From assembly GCA_050084515.1 (NCBI GenBank), contig CM114274.1, positions 22,382,001-22,446,000 on the forward strand: 64,000 bases of DNA. Reading direction: 5' to 3'. Below are positions 14,256-24,394 of this stretch, one piece after another (position 1 is the stretch's first letter; each line of letters begins with the position of its first letter). The DNA is from Blasia pusilla. Taxonomy: Eukaryota; Marchantiophyta; Marchantiopsida; Blasiales. The position numbers and the translations under genes are program-made. Below the pieces are notes generated by a model. That model was not told where the DNA came from and ran no database searches. It worked only from the letters and a program-made list of their open reading frames with translations.

Positions 14256-14728
14256 TGTCGTGCGAATCCACATCGTCATACAACATACATCGCTGACATA
14301 CCATACTCACATACATACATAACATAGACGAGAGTATCCACAAACACAAGTGTACCACAATTGAAATCCGTGAAAGACCTACTGTCATAAAACACGTATA
14401 GAATCACATACAATCAACGAAACCCACTCCACGATGGGAGAATCTAGGTCGAAGCTTGCGGGAAACACCATAGCCAAGGACTCTACTCACTACCAAGGCT
14501 AACTCCCAACGTAACAGGCTCAACTCAAAGAACTGACTGTTCTTTGAGTGCACTCCACCTTATATCCTCCAACCTAAGAGCGGGCCCTACTGAGAAAGTC
14601 ACCCCCAACTGAGTAATCCCCAACCCTATGTATGAAACCGCATCTCTACCAAGCCTCTATGGTCCTGCATAAGGAATGGCCTCTACTAGCACACTATACT
14701 CTACGACATAATCCGTATGGTCATGACA
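14256..14728 (-). repeat. 3' LTR (in element sense) of the methyltransferase gypsy element
   Basis: This 473-bp block starts TGTCGTGCG and ends CATGACA, with imperfect TG..CA termini. Its last roughly 75 bp (from 'cctgcataaggaatggcc') are nearly identical to 26170-26244 at the other end of the element. Beyond that the two ends diverge, so the 5' LTR is rearranged or only partly preserved. Confidence 0.7.
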
Positions 14729-14730
14729 AC

Positions 14731-14850
14731 TGTCGTGCGAATCCACATCGTCATACAACATACATCGCTGACATACCATACTCACATACATACATAACAT
14801 AGACGAGAGTATCCAAAAACACAAGTGTACCACAACTCGCCCCCCTAACT
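14731..14850 (-). repeat. Extra copy of the LTR end beside a polypurine tract
   Basis: 14731-14836 repeats the first 106 bp of the LTR (14256-14361) almost exactly. Just inside it, on the minus strand, lies a purine run (complement of 'actcgcccccctaac', 14836-14850) that fits a polypurine tract priming plus-strand DNA. The polypurine tract is thus separated from the LTR by a duplicated LTR end. Confidence 0.65.
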
Positions 14851-15009
14851 GGCGGTTAGGTCCCTCTAACTCCCAGGTAGCCCTATACATCTACTACATG
14901 CTATACACCTTCTTGGGTGCCTAAATCAGAAGGCCGGGTGCTAGGTTGCCCCATAGTTAGTCGCACATCTGTAATCCATATCATGCAAAGATCAAGTCAT
15001 CTACCTCTC

Positions 15010-15396
15010 CTAAGTACATTGAGGACAAACCCACCTTCCATTAGGAACAACATCCATACGTGGAGTCAAACACATAATGTGCCAACCCCTAGAACACCGA
15101 TCACACACCAACATACGGGCTGCCTTACCAGCAGACCCACACAACATGCACCTCAAGCTAGCACGTATCATGGCTAAGCTTGGGTCAACAGTACCATCCA
15201 CATTTGGAAGATGACATGGCGCACAATTATGCACATGGTCCTTCCAAACAACTCCATCACGACCCTCCAACATGAGAACTTCAGAAGCTAACACCTCGCG
15301 CACTCGTAAAATAGTGCGGCCTGCCGTCACATCCAACGTTGTCGGTGCAATCTGCTGCAAATAGACATAGTCCCCCATATGGACCCTACAAATCAA
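15010..15396 (-). CDS. Integrase C-terminal part fused to a C4HC3 PHD finger
   Basis: A 128-residue minus-strand frame. Residues 1-60 look like the tail of the integrase (GDYVYLQQI..., a small beta-barrel type region). Residues 83-127 are a canonical PHD finger: C83-x2-C86-x11-C98-x2-C101-x4-H106-x2-C109-x14-C124-x2-C127, with the conserved tryptophan two residues before C124 (RWVCPQC). PHD fingers usually bind histone H3 tails, often by the methylation state of lysine 4. At the end of an integrase such a reader could steer integration, as the chromodomain does in chromoviruses. The zinc ligands are all intact although the rest of the element is damaged. A stop follows shortly after the finger. 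Confidence 0.9.
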   Translation of the reverse strand: MICRVHMGDYVYLQQIAPTTLDVTAGRTILRVREVLASEVLMLEGRDGVVWKDHVHNCAPCHLPNVDGTVDPSLAMIRASLRCMLCGSAGKAARMLVCDRCSRGWHIMCLTPRMDVVPNGRWVCPQCT

Positions 15397-15399
15397 TGG

Positions 15400-16330
15400 T
15401 CAATAACCTCCACCCCGAATGGTTGCATACCGCAACGTATCCCTCTGTTGAGCAATGGCAAGATTCTCAAAGGCTGTTGGCATAACTCTCCGAAAGAGCT
15501 CCGCCCGCTGAGAACACACCCTCATCCACATCTCTGGGTCATCAAGGTTCACCACCTCACTAGACTCCCGACGAATTGCTGCTGGCAAGTCTGGATCTTG
15601 GCCGTATAGCAGAAAATAAGGTGAGAAGGAAGCCAAGGATGCTTGGCGACTGAACCTTTAACCCATGGCTAACCATGGCAACTGAATATCCCAATCTCCA
15701 AGATGCCCCTTCTGTAGGCCATGCTTGCGCAATGCCCTCTTCATTGTCTGAACCACACGCTAAGCCAAACCATCCGCCTCTGGATGATCTCGAGACGTGG
15801 TCCGATTATCAATCAACGCCTTGTCACACAAGACCTGAAACTCTGTACCCTGGTCAGTGAGCACTTTAGCTGGTGCACCAAAATGACTAAGCACTCTATC
15901 AAGAAACGCATACGCCTTTCCCTTACTTGCCTTGTCCGGTAATGCCACCAACTCAATCCACTTGGAGAAGTGCTCCACCATCACTAACACATATCGATGA
16001 TGTAAATACCAGATCCATGATAACGGTCCCGCAAAGTCCACACTCAACGGTAACCCAACCCCATAATAGGCAAGGGGTGTAATTGTGGTGTAGGGGCATT
16101 AAATGATGCCCTCACCCGGTCACAAACCATACAACGTGACACCAAGCTGCTGCACTGAGTATGCATGCCACGCCACCAATATCTTGGCCAAGGAGTAAGC
16201 TATACGTGACGCTTTACCCCAAAATGTCCCAACTCCTCATGGGCATGTCGCACAATGCACACTCTCTCGAGCCAAATGTGGCACTACTCGTACTCTACCA
16301 TCCTCCCACACGCGGAGAATATGTGTTCCC
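15400..16330 (-). pseudogene. Gypsy integrase (zinc-binding and catalytic core), frameshifted
   Basis: The minus-strand frame 15760-16047 begins SVDFAGPL, runs through VMVEHFSKWIELVALPDK and has VLTDQGTEF, so it carries the first two catalytic aspartates of the DDE core. The 15400-15636 frame carries the typical downstream block SPYFLLYGQDPDLP. In another frame near 16140-16200 an YWWRGM stretch and a CMVCDRV pair match the end of the H2C2 zinc-binding domain. The reading frame changes at least twice. The enzyme would insert the cDNA into the genome; this copy cannot be made as one protein. Confidence 0.85.
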
Positions 16331-16499
16331 TCAATCGATACCTCTTAGCACGTTGAAGAACACGGTCTCGCTCCTTGGCACTCACTATGCCGGCACCCTC
16401 TTGGTCCGTAGGGAACTCCAACACCAACGCATCATCATGAATATCACGCTGATCCGTACCACCATCTCCAACCTTAGGATCAAGGTGGCCATCTACCCT

Positions 16500-16957
16500 C
16501 GACTAGAGTAAGATATCATGTGGTCCTCCATACTAGAGTCCATCCCTAACCAACATAAAAGGCGGATGCATGCCAACTGGCACCATCTCCTCATCAACCT
16601 CGCCATGCCACCTAGCCCCGAGTTGTATCCTCTTGGCTAGTACATGGGTTCCTACTCAACCCATCAACATCAAGGTTGGCAACTCCAGGTCTATGTACCA
16701 CCGGAAGTCATACTCCTATAAGATAAGAGCCCACCGTGCAAGCTTCCTGTAAGCTTTGGACTCCATCAACCACTTGAGCGGTGGTGGTGATCAGTAACAA
16801 GGGTAAAGCTGTGTGCCAAACAAGTAACACCTAAAGTGTGCCACACCCACACTCTTGCCAAGCACTCTCCCTCATATGAACTATAGCGACTCATTTGCAT
16901 TATTCAAACGACTTGCATAGGCCACCACAAACTCCATGTGCTCATCATCATGTTGTG
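16500..16957 (-). pseudogene. Gypsy RNase H domain, degenerate
   Basis: Directly downstream of the RT frame in element sense, minus-strand translation in shifting frames shows VLTQHDDEHMEFVVAYASR, SYEGECLA and HHPLKWLMES, the usual wording of gypsy RNase H. It degrades RNA in the RNA-DNA hybrid during reverse transcription. Frame breaks make it non-functional. Confidence 0.75.
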
Positions 16958-18109
16958 TCAACACCGCTCCAAGTCCCAACCTACTCCAATCGGTGTAATC
17001 TGAAATGGGCGCCCTCGATAGGTCTCCTCAAGATAGGCGCGCCACCAATGGGCCTTAAGCTCCACAAAAGCTCTCTCCTGATCATCTCCCCAGTGGCACT
17101 CTTGATCTGATTTCAGAAATTGGTTCAAAGGCTTTGCCATAGCACTAAATCCCTTCACATACCTCCGATAGTAGTTCGCCAATCCCATGAATGCTCGAAC
17201 TCTACTCATATCTACCGGACGCGAAATAAGTGCAATAGCCTCCACCTTTGCTTGCTGAACTCCCAAACCACCTGGATAGATCACATGACCCAAGTACTCA
17301 ACATCCTCATGGAAGAACTTACACTTTCCTGGATGCAAACGTAGACCATGAGCTTTCAACCGCTCAAACACCATCTGCAAATGTATCTGATGCTCCTCCA
17401 CTGTGTTACTGAACACCAAGATATCATTAATGTAACACCAAACAAAATCCAACCCTGCTAGGATCATGTCCATCACTCTTTGAAACTCGGCAGGTGCATT
17501 CTTCAACCCAAAGGGTAAGAATTTCCACTGGTACAAACAATCCTTGCCATGAGAGTTGACACCCCAAAATGTTGTCTTGGCCTTGTCACTCTCCCGAATC
17601 GGCAATTGATGGTATCCGGCCCGAAGATCCAAAGTACTGAAAATCTTTTCCTGTCCCACCACATCAAAGATCTCCTCAGGTGTAGCCATGGCATACCTAT
17701 CGGCCTTGGTTTGCCGATTGATAGGATGGTAATCTCCACACATCCGCCTATCCATGTAGTTGCCATGCATATCCTTTTTAGCAGGCATGACAATGGCTGA
17801 TGCATACTCTCCATGCGACAACTCCATTAATCCAGCCTCCAAAAGGTCCAACGTCCTACTCTGAATCAGGTCCCTCTCCATATCACTATATTGGTAGGGA
17901 CGACGGAAGATTGGCGTATCACTAGCCAAATCAATCCGTATACCGGGTCCAACCAGAGAACCCAACTCCTTCATGCTAAAGGCAAAACAACTCCTATAAG
18001 CACGTAGGAACTGTGTCAAGCGTCGTTTCCCACCTCCCGTAAGCTTGGGCCCAAGTAATGGCTCCCAAGTCTCCTCCACTATCACACTAGAGGGAGAGGA
18101 CGATGCCAT
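16958..18109 (-). pseudogene. Gypsy reverse transcriptase with altered catalytic motif
   Basis: A continuous 383-residue frame. It contains CGDYHPINRQT, FSTLDLRAGYHQ, LPFGLKNAPAEFQ, CYINDILVFS, HPGKCKFF and YLGHVI, then a FMGLANYYRRY block. These are the ordered motifs of Ty3/gypsy RT. The polymerase site reads YIND where the family has YIDD or YVDD, so the first aspartate of the catalytic pair is asparagine; that should abolish activity. This is the longest intact frame of the element. It runs into the RNase H region with a frameshift near its end (after about residue 350 the sequence ceases to look like pol). Confidence 0.92.
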
Positions 18110-18389
18110 TGGCTGCTAGGCAACCCCCTCACAAGATGGTACACCCTTAGCTACACCATCATCTGAGCAAATAACTCCTCCACCAGCATGAGCAACCAAC
18201 TCCACATGCCCAGCCATTTCATCCCATTTACTCCAAGAATGCAAAATACTACTCTCCTCGCTTTGACCGATGCCTCTACCGTCCGGTAGCCATCGAGCTC
18301 ATTACAAGGGGTGGAAGACCCACAGACATAGTCCGAAGTCGACGTATTTGCTCGGCCATACCGAGACTCAAAATCCAAGTCAAACAATT

Positions 18390-19330
18390 CAGGTCCATGG
18401 CTGACCCAACACATGACGTCGTGAAGCCTCGAGGAAATGGAAGCAACATTTGTCACTCCAAAGAGCAAATCCCATCGCACGCTCTCTCTCATCAGCGTTA
18501 GGCTCCACCAATCATCGCACATGAGCATCCTATACAAGCCCGGGACCACCTTCCCTGTATGCATGTGACGAGGGAAAACTCACAAATGTGGGTAGTGCCA
18601 TCCTAGGCTGGCCCACACGGTTCACCACTACCATGGGTGACCGATCAATAACCCTCACCACTTGAGAAAGTCGCCAAGATTTAAGATACTATCCACTTTG
18701 CAAGGCAAGGATCATTTTTGCCTTTGCATCATATGCTCGACGTAGAACCTCCCTAGGCAACAAGTTTGTCCACCACAAGCGTGGACGATGTGCACGCGAG
18801 CCAACTCGCGCTGCATCCAACAACACTACTGGTCCAATCCAAGACCGCACCTCATGAACACCCGCCATCATCCGGGTCCGAGTGTCACCCAACAATGGAA
18901 CATTCTCGAATGTAAGCTGAGAGCACGCGTCGCGTGATGAACTGAAGATGTCGTAACACCCGTAACATCTCCCAAAACAATTGAGACCTAGGGTCATGTA
19001 ATCCCTCACCACGACCAGCACGTGTATGACCCTGACATGGCCATCCAGCAATCACCAAATCCACAAGACCAACCCTCTCAAGGTCCTACGCCCCCACCAA
19101 TGCAATGTGTGATGGTAAAGCATGCTGGTACCCACGAATAGCTGATGGCGGCAACAACTCAGGATATCTCCGCACCAACTGACCAATATGTCGGGATGAG
19201 ACTCTCTGGGCCGTTTCATCTCGCTCCACATACACGTATCTCCGCACAGGAATACCGGCATGCAACATTGCAGCCAAACCACTGCTATTCCTACCAAAGA
19301 GATCTAACACACAAATGCCCTCCGGCTTAT
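18390..19330 (-). pseudogene. C5 cytosine-specific DNA methyltransferase domain inside gypsy pol (frameshifted)
   Basis: Reading the minus strand across three frames gives the motif series of C5 methyltransferases in order. Motif I is VLDLFGRNSSGLAAML (S-adenosylmethionine site, near 19310). It is followed by RRYVYVERDETA. Motif IV is GWPCQGHTRAG, with the catalytic PCQ at 19032-19040. Motif VI is ENV at 18899-18907. Next come a VGSRAHRPRLWWTN block (motif VIII-like), ADERERAMGF near 18490 (motif IX-like) and a VLGQ end near 18400 (motif X-like). The size, about 300 residues, fits a bare catalytic domain with no plant MET1, CMT or DRM accessory regions. Frameshifts lie near 19080 and 18910, and stops occur after 18700. 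It sits between protease and RT, so it was part of the element polyprotein. Confidence 0.92.
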
Positions 19331-19550
19331 ACTATCATACAATGGGTATAGTATCCAAAGAGGATAACCCAACTGGGCCAGAAGTAGGAGTCCGCCGTGG
19401 GGCCTCCTCTTCCTCGTGAGATATAACAGCCTCACACCAAGCCTTCTGCACTAGGCGTCGCCTCTGCCGTAGTGCACCGCTGAACTCCAAAGTGGCACAT
19501 CCAACGATGAGGATGCCTTTGCTGCAAAAATAGGGACCACCTCTACCTCC

Positions 19551-20321
19551 TCATGCAGGAGAATCCATAGCAGAAACATTACCCTCAAAAGTCTCTGGCC
19601 AAGTGACTACTCCACTAAAACCAGCCACAGATGCTAACACTGTTGGGGAAGACCCTCCTAGTCGAGCCCCATAAATAAATCTCACAGGAACTTGGCTCAT
19701 ACGTCCATCCCCGGACTGCCAACCAGGTCTATAAGACGCTGTCTCAGTCCAGTAATCCATGTGAAAACCCATCGGATGCAATACTGCTCCTCCAACTAGT
19801 GCATCATACGACTCGGCTGATGTGACTACCGCAGATACTCCTAATCGGGAGCTATCAGTCGCATGATCTGGTCTCAACTGTACAGAAAACTTCTCCCGTG
19901 TCATGAATTGAGACCTATCATTGGCTCCTCCAAGTGATGTTTGAATCTGGAATGGGCAAGGCTCAAGCTCTGACCTCCTAATACCCAAACCAATACATGA
20001 CGCCTTTCCCAACATCAAAGGTTGGGCACCAGAGTCTAACAAGACTCTATCTGGTCTATAGACCTGTCCTGTAGGACTCACCAATTGGAATATCCCACTC
20101 CGGTTGTCCAACATACATACACCAGGTGTAAGCCTCTCACGATCAATGGCTGGCCGGGCTGGTAATGCATCCATCTTTGTCGCTGCTGCCTGCCAAGGAG
20201 CACTGGTACTCAATGCTACACCTGACATAGAGGGTCGCTCCACCGCAACACCCTCATCCACCAGTGCGTGGATGAGGGTGTTGCGGTGGAGCGAGTGTAG
20301 CAGTAACATCCCCACGTTCAC
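19551..20321 (-). pseudogene. Gypsy aspartic protease region
   Basis: A 256-residue minus-strand frame with VLLDSGAQPLMLGK (the D-S-G active-site motif of retroviral-type proteases, near residues 90-105) and SYDALVGGAVLHPMGF, a later protease block. It would cut the polyprotein. The N-terminal half is low-complexity linker. The frame ends before the methyltransferase domain. A 26-bp inverted repeat at 20236-20293 interrupts its upstream part. Confidence 0.85.
20236..20293. repeat. Perfect 26-bp inverted repeat (hairpin)
   Basis: 20236-20261 is the exact reverse complement of 20268-20293, with a 6-base loop 'cagtgc'. It lies in the gag-protease linker of the methyltransferase gypsy element. 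The GC-rich arms would form a very stable stem in RNA or single-stranded DNA. Confidence 0.95.
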
Positions 20322-20749
20322 ACAACGTGGCTGCTAGCTGAAATAGAGGAGCTAAGTCAACTCCTAAAGCCATCAGCTCCGTGGCCAAAAACAATGGGGA
20401 TCCCAACACTGAAGTTGCCATCCACAATACTGCACTGGATGCTGCATCTGTATCTACTACACGCAATGTAGATGCCTCACTCCCCACTTTCGGCTCAATA
20501 GGCACGTAGGAACCATGGATGGAGTCCTAAGCACCTCAGACAACAAGAATGACCGGGGAAGCGTAGCCTGCCTCCCAACCTCACCCCTCTGTGGGTCCAA
20601 CTCCACAGTAGCACCACGTGGCTCTGACGCTCTAGTGGCTCCTCAGAATCGCAGCCTAATGCCTCAACTTTTGTCTTTTGCCAGACCGGCCATATAAGAG
20701 AGATCATCCCCTCCATAAGAGGTGGAAGCCCCCTGCTCCCGAACCTGAT

Positions 20750-21112
20750 CTATCTTTGGATACCGACCATAGTAGCCAACTTCTGCTCCAACTGCTCAAT
20801 CTTGGCAGCCATAGCTGACTCTGTTGTAGTGGTAGGGGTAGCCACCGTAGGCTCTCCAACCACTGGTCCACCTCTACCACCCCTACCCCCTCTACCACCT
20901 CGTCCGCGGCCTGATCTCAACTCTGGATGAAGATCAAAGCAACGCTCTCGAGGATGACCTAGTCTCCCGCAATGATCACACTGAGTTGGGGCTGAATGAG
21001 GCTCATCCTCCAAAGTCTGTCTCCCATCCTCTTGGGGACAAAACTTCCTAACATGATCACCTCCACATGTCCAACATGACTGTCCTTGCTGCGGGGCAGC
21101 AAATGAAGGCAA
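20750..21112 (-). CDS. Gag nucleocapsid with two CCHC zinc knuckles
   Basis: A 120-residue minus-strand frame. It has two knuckles, CWTCGGDHVRKFC and CDHCGRLGHPRERC, each C-x2-C-x4-H-x4-C. A GRGRGGRGGRGGRGG tract follows, then a short coiled-coil-like end (KIEQLEQKLATMVG). Such proteins package retroelement RNA. The frame is cut on its gag side by the nested chromovirus inserted at 21170; the rest of gag resumes at 24.4 kb. Confidence 0.88.
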   Translation of the reverse strand: MPSFAAPQQGQSCWTCGGDHVRKFCPQEDGRQTLEDEPHSAPTQCDHCGRLGHPRERCFDLHPELRSGRGRGGRGGRGGRGGPVVGEPTVATPTTTTESAMAAKIEQLEQKLATMVGIQR

Positions 21113-21164
21113 TGGTCTCTGCGCAAGTGTCGCTCTAGGACCTGACTGAGGTCATGTGTACCCC

Positions 21165-21169
21165 CCACG
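21165..21169. repeat. Left target duplication CCACG of the nested chromovirus
   Basis: CCACG immediately left of the LTR (21165-21169) is repeated immediately right of the element at 24395-24399. A 5-bp duplication is normal for Ty3/gypsy. Confidence 0.9.
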
Positions 21170-22172
21170 TGTCGCGCCCCTACTCTCCTTGAACGTCAAT
21201 CTTTAGTGTTGCGGAAGCGTGCGTTCAATAGGTCACGAACTCATCGCCGATCTGCACCCAAACACGCACTCTCGTTAGTCGGGTTTGGCCAACCGGCGTT
21301 CCAACCCACCGAGTCCTAAACTCGGCGTCTCGTCAAGCTCAACCTTCCTTAGTTCCTAGCTCCCAACACATGGCAAGTCCTTCAAGACTTGGAACAGACT
21401 TCCTGGTTAGTCTAGGGATCTGAAACGGCACTTGCACGCCTAGCGATCCCAACTGTTCAACGGTCCTCGTGTGAGTTCCGAACCGAGACCCAAGTAATTG
21501 AGTCACGGCGTGAAATCCAAGAGGGATGTCTAAAATCGCCTCAATGGACTTGGTGCAGGTTTTCCAACCCAACGCCCAAACTCGCGTTCCGTTCCATGCC
21601 CTTGAGCCGCCCCGCGGCGCCCAAAGTGGGGTTTGGGTTCCAAGCACTCTCGGAGACCTTCCCCCTTACTAGTACTTCTGGGGTTCTCCAATAACCCCTC
21701 CCCTTTGGGAAAGAGGTTCGGGCCCTTCATTGTGGCCCTCAACCCGACTCCACTTACAGTCGTTTTCGGGTTGTATCTCAGCCGCTACGTATGCGTTTGC
21801 AGCGATCTTTAGCGCGTTTTGACCGGCTCTCCATAAGCTTTCCAACGCACCCTTATTTGCTCCAAACGCATCTTGGCGCTAAAAGTTATGGCTAGAAATA
21901 CAGTCAAAAACTCTCAAACGCAAGTGGCGTTCCAAATCCGGATCTTTCCTTTGGCAACCCACTTCCTAGACTCGACTTCTTTCAAGTCTCATTCCGCGTT
22001 TGGTCCAGGTTTCTGAGTTGCGACCATCACATCTGAAACGCGACTTTCGCTCGCGTCTCGCGTCTCTTGTCTCCTCTTTGAGACAACTCCAACGCGCGCA
22101 AACCATCTTAGCGTGAGCCGCTAATGTTCCGATGTTCCGCTTGGCACTTGTTTGGTCATGAGGGTCGCGACA
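21170..22172 (-). repeat. Complete 3' LTR of the nested chromovirus
   Basis: This 1003-bp block starts TGTCGCG and ends CGCGACA, giving perfect 7-bp terminal inverted repeats. It is collinear with the solo LTR at 11889-12877. The apparent open frames in it on both strands recur in the solo LTR and are not genes. Confidence 0.93.
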
Positions 22173-22862
22173 CTCACCCCTCTTTAGAGGTTGATGCCTC
22201 AAACAGCGCAAACTTTTATTATGTCAAGTCTCTGGGCAGCCTACCCCTTGACATTGAATTTGCGTTCGGTGGCTAACCCGCATAATTCCTCTTAGTCTCT
22301 AGTTGTCGCTTTGCCCCACTTAGAATTATTAGCCTCTCATCTTCGATAAGCCTGGACTAGTTCCAAGGAACTAACCTATCAAATAAGCTAACTAAGTGTG
22401 CAACCTTAGACTCTTTCGACTCATTCTTGTAAACATCACACCTGTTTACTGGTCCACAAATCGTACTACTATTGGGTCGCTCTCAGATTCGACTTAGGCG
22501 CGTCACTAAGTTTACTTATGTGGCCACAAGTAAGATCACCCCAAGCCCCAAGACAGATTTCATCTGCCCGCCGACGCTAGGGCGAGCCCGCAGTGTAATC
22601 CAACACAAGGTCCTGTTCTAGGTGCTTATCCACATACGAGCTCTCACCTCAAATACTCCTTGTTTGTCCTCTTGTCGTACATTCTAAGACTATGATGAAC
22701 GACTCATAGCCATGCACTACCACATACAAATTGCAATCAACACTGGTATCGAATCTCCAAATCCATATACTCCTTTATTGCAACACTAGCATATTCTAGT
22801 TACAACGGCCTTCGGCCCAAGATTCCACTGATTACAAGTCATGTCTCTAGCTTCTCCTTGTA
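22173..22862. other. Non-coding 3' internal part of the chromovirus
   Basis: Lies between the chromodomain stop and the 3' LTR. No coding frame. It would hold the 3' untranslated region and polypurine tract; a purine-rich run on the minus strand adjoins the LTR (complement of 'ctcacccctctttagagg', 22173-22190). Confidence 0.55.
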
Positions 22863-23351
22863 CTAACGTATGTGCTTTGCTTGTGTTCGCTTGAAGTCAC
22901 GCAACAATTCTTGCGCGTGTTCCAAATCCGCCTCCGCAATCCAAGTCGCCTCCTTCACATGGTAGCCCTTCCATTTTACCAAGTATTCATACCTGTTGGC
23001 CCGACGCCTCGAACGTAAGATGGTCTCCACCTCGAACTCCGGCTCCTCATTTACAATGACCGGGTGCGGTCTCACCACCTGTCTCCGCTCGAAACGTCCA
23101 TTATCTTGAAGGTATTTCTTCAACAATGACACATGAAAGGTCGGGTGAATCTTGAACTCGTCTGGCAGCCTCAACGTATACACATCCTCAAACGGGTTTG
23201 CCACAATCACATACGGTCCAAAGATACTTGGCGGGCGGCCTTGAGACAACTCTTTCGGAAGAGTGAGATTCTTCACACTCAACCACACTTGTTCTCCAAC
23301 TTGGAATCGTACTTGGCGCCGACTCTTGTTAGCATGCTTAACGTACCTCAT
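22863..23351 (-). CDS. Gypsy integrase C-terminus with chromodomain
   Basis: A 162-residue minus-strand frame. The first half (FQVGEQVWLSVKNL ... LPDEFKIHPTFHVSLLKKY) is the conserved integrase C-terminal part. The end has YEYLVKWKGYHVKEATW, a chromodomain with the usual aromatic residues, then a short helix. Chromodomains of chromoviruses bind methylated histone H3 and guide integration. The frame is intact and ends at a natural stop, although the element as a whole is deleted. Confidence 0.92.
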   Translation of the reverse strand: MRYVKHANKSRRQVRFQVGEQVWLSVKNLTLPKELSQGRPPSIFGPYVIVANPFEDVYTLRLPDEFKIHPTFHVSLLKKYLQDNGRFERRQVVRPHPVIVNEEPEFEVETILRSRRRANRYEYLVKWKGYHVKEATWIAEADLEHAQELLRDFKRTQAKHIR

Positions 23352-23399
23352 TTGAGCCTTTGCAAGACTTAGCCCGCGCTCTCTTCTCGTTTCGCATCT

Positions 23400-24332
23400 C
23401 TACCAACAAACTTCTGCCGTCGCTTGTCGTGTTCGTGCCAATGTAGTACCCTTCGAAAGGGCTAGATCAAGAGGCCCTTCGGCTCTCGTCCATTTACCAG
23501 GAGAAACGGAGATTCTCTGTTGCGAAAATCTTGGTCGAGTTGTAGCGAGATTCCGCCATGCTCGACCATCGACCCAATCGCGTTGATCAAAGACGACATA
23601 ATTCCTCAATCTTGATTCACGATAGAGTTTACCTTTTTCTGTCCATCCGTGCTGTGGGTGGAAAGCCGTCATGAAACTCAGCTTGGTCTTAAACCTTCGA
23701 ACAAGTGCTTCCGAAAGCAGCGGTAAACTTTGGATCGATCTGAAACAATGCTCCTTGGCAAACCATGAGCACGCCACCGGCTATCGAGGAATAGTTGCGG
23801 CGATATCGCCGTTCGGAATCCACCGTCGGCACGAATCTCGCCAACTTGCTAAACCGATCAACAATCACAAGTATAGCGTTGTATCCCCCAGATTCCGGAA
23901 GACTCGTGATGAAATCCACACTCACACTTTGCAAGGGTCCTTCGGGGATCGGCAAGGGATGCAGCAAGCCTTGTTTCTTATCATAAGAGACTCTATTCGC
24001 AGCGGGTCACATGGTCTTCACATATTGAGCAACATCCTCCTTCATGTTGGGCCAAAAGAACCGCCAAATGTAACGGCTAGCGTAGATTTCTCTCCTTTAT
24101 GTCCTGCCAAGGGTCCGTCGTGACATTCAGCTAACACCTTGGTTCGCATTCTGCCTTGCCCTACATAGATCCTACTTTGTTTGAACCTTAGTAAACCGTG
24201 CCTCAAACTTATGTTGGCCACCTTCTCACCCTGCTTCAACTTCCTCAGGTATTCCCTTGCTTGAGCATCCTTCATATATCCTTCACGAATCCTTCTCTCC
24301 AGATCTGTTTCCTTAGGGAACATTGCTCTCAA
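23400..24332 (-). pseudogene. Chromovirus integrase, N-terminal and core parts, frameshifted
   Basis: 24042-24332 carries the region leading into the H2C2 zinc domain, with the conserved HDGPLAGHKGE. 23689-23967 carries PLQSVSVDFITSLP and ILVIVDRFSKLARFVP, the start of the catalytic core. 23400-23777 carries LSFMTAFHPQHG, near the core end. The pieces lie in different frames with small gaps. This is the 5'-most coding sequence left in the element. Confidence 0.85.
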
Positions 24333-24347
24333 GACCTGTGTCGTCGA

Positions 24348-24394
24348 TGGCTAATGTTCCGCTTGGCACTTGTTTGGTCATGAGGGTCGCGACA
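24348..24394 (-). repeat. 47-bp remnant of the chromovirus 5' LTR
   Basis: From 'gctaatgttccgcttggcacttg' to CGCGACA it matches the end of the LTR at 22120-22172, lacking one of two 9-bp 'gatgttccg'-like units. It is followed by the CCACG target duplication. Confidence 0.85.

Larger units (their letters stand above)
21170..24394 (-). mobile_element. Nested chromovirus-type gypsy element with large internal deletion
   Basis: Flanked by CCACG on both sides and inserted in the gag of the methyltransferase gypsy element. In element (minus-strand) sense it keeps only the first roughly 47 bp of the 5' LTR (24348-24394), then integrase (23400-24332), a chromodomain (22863-23351), a non-coding stretch (22173-22862) and a complete 3' LTR (21170-22172). 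Gag, protease, RT and RNase H are missing, so one deletion runs from inside the 5' LTR into pol. The element is of the same family as the solo LTR at 11889-12877. Confidence 0.92.

Noticed and set aside
18390-19330. Bacterial restriction-modification methyltransferase or contamination
   Set aside because: The domain is embedded on the same strand between gypsy protease and RT, within one pair of element ends, so it belongs to the retroelement.
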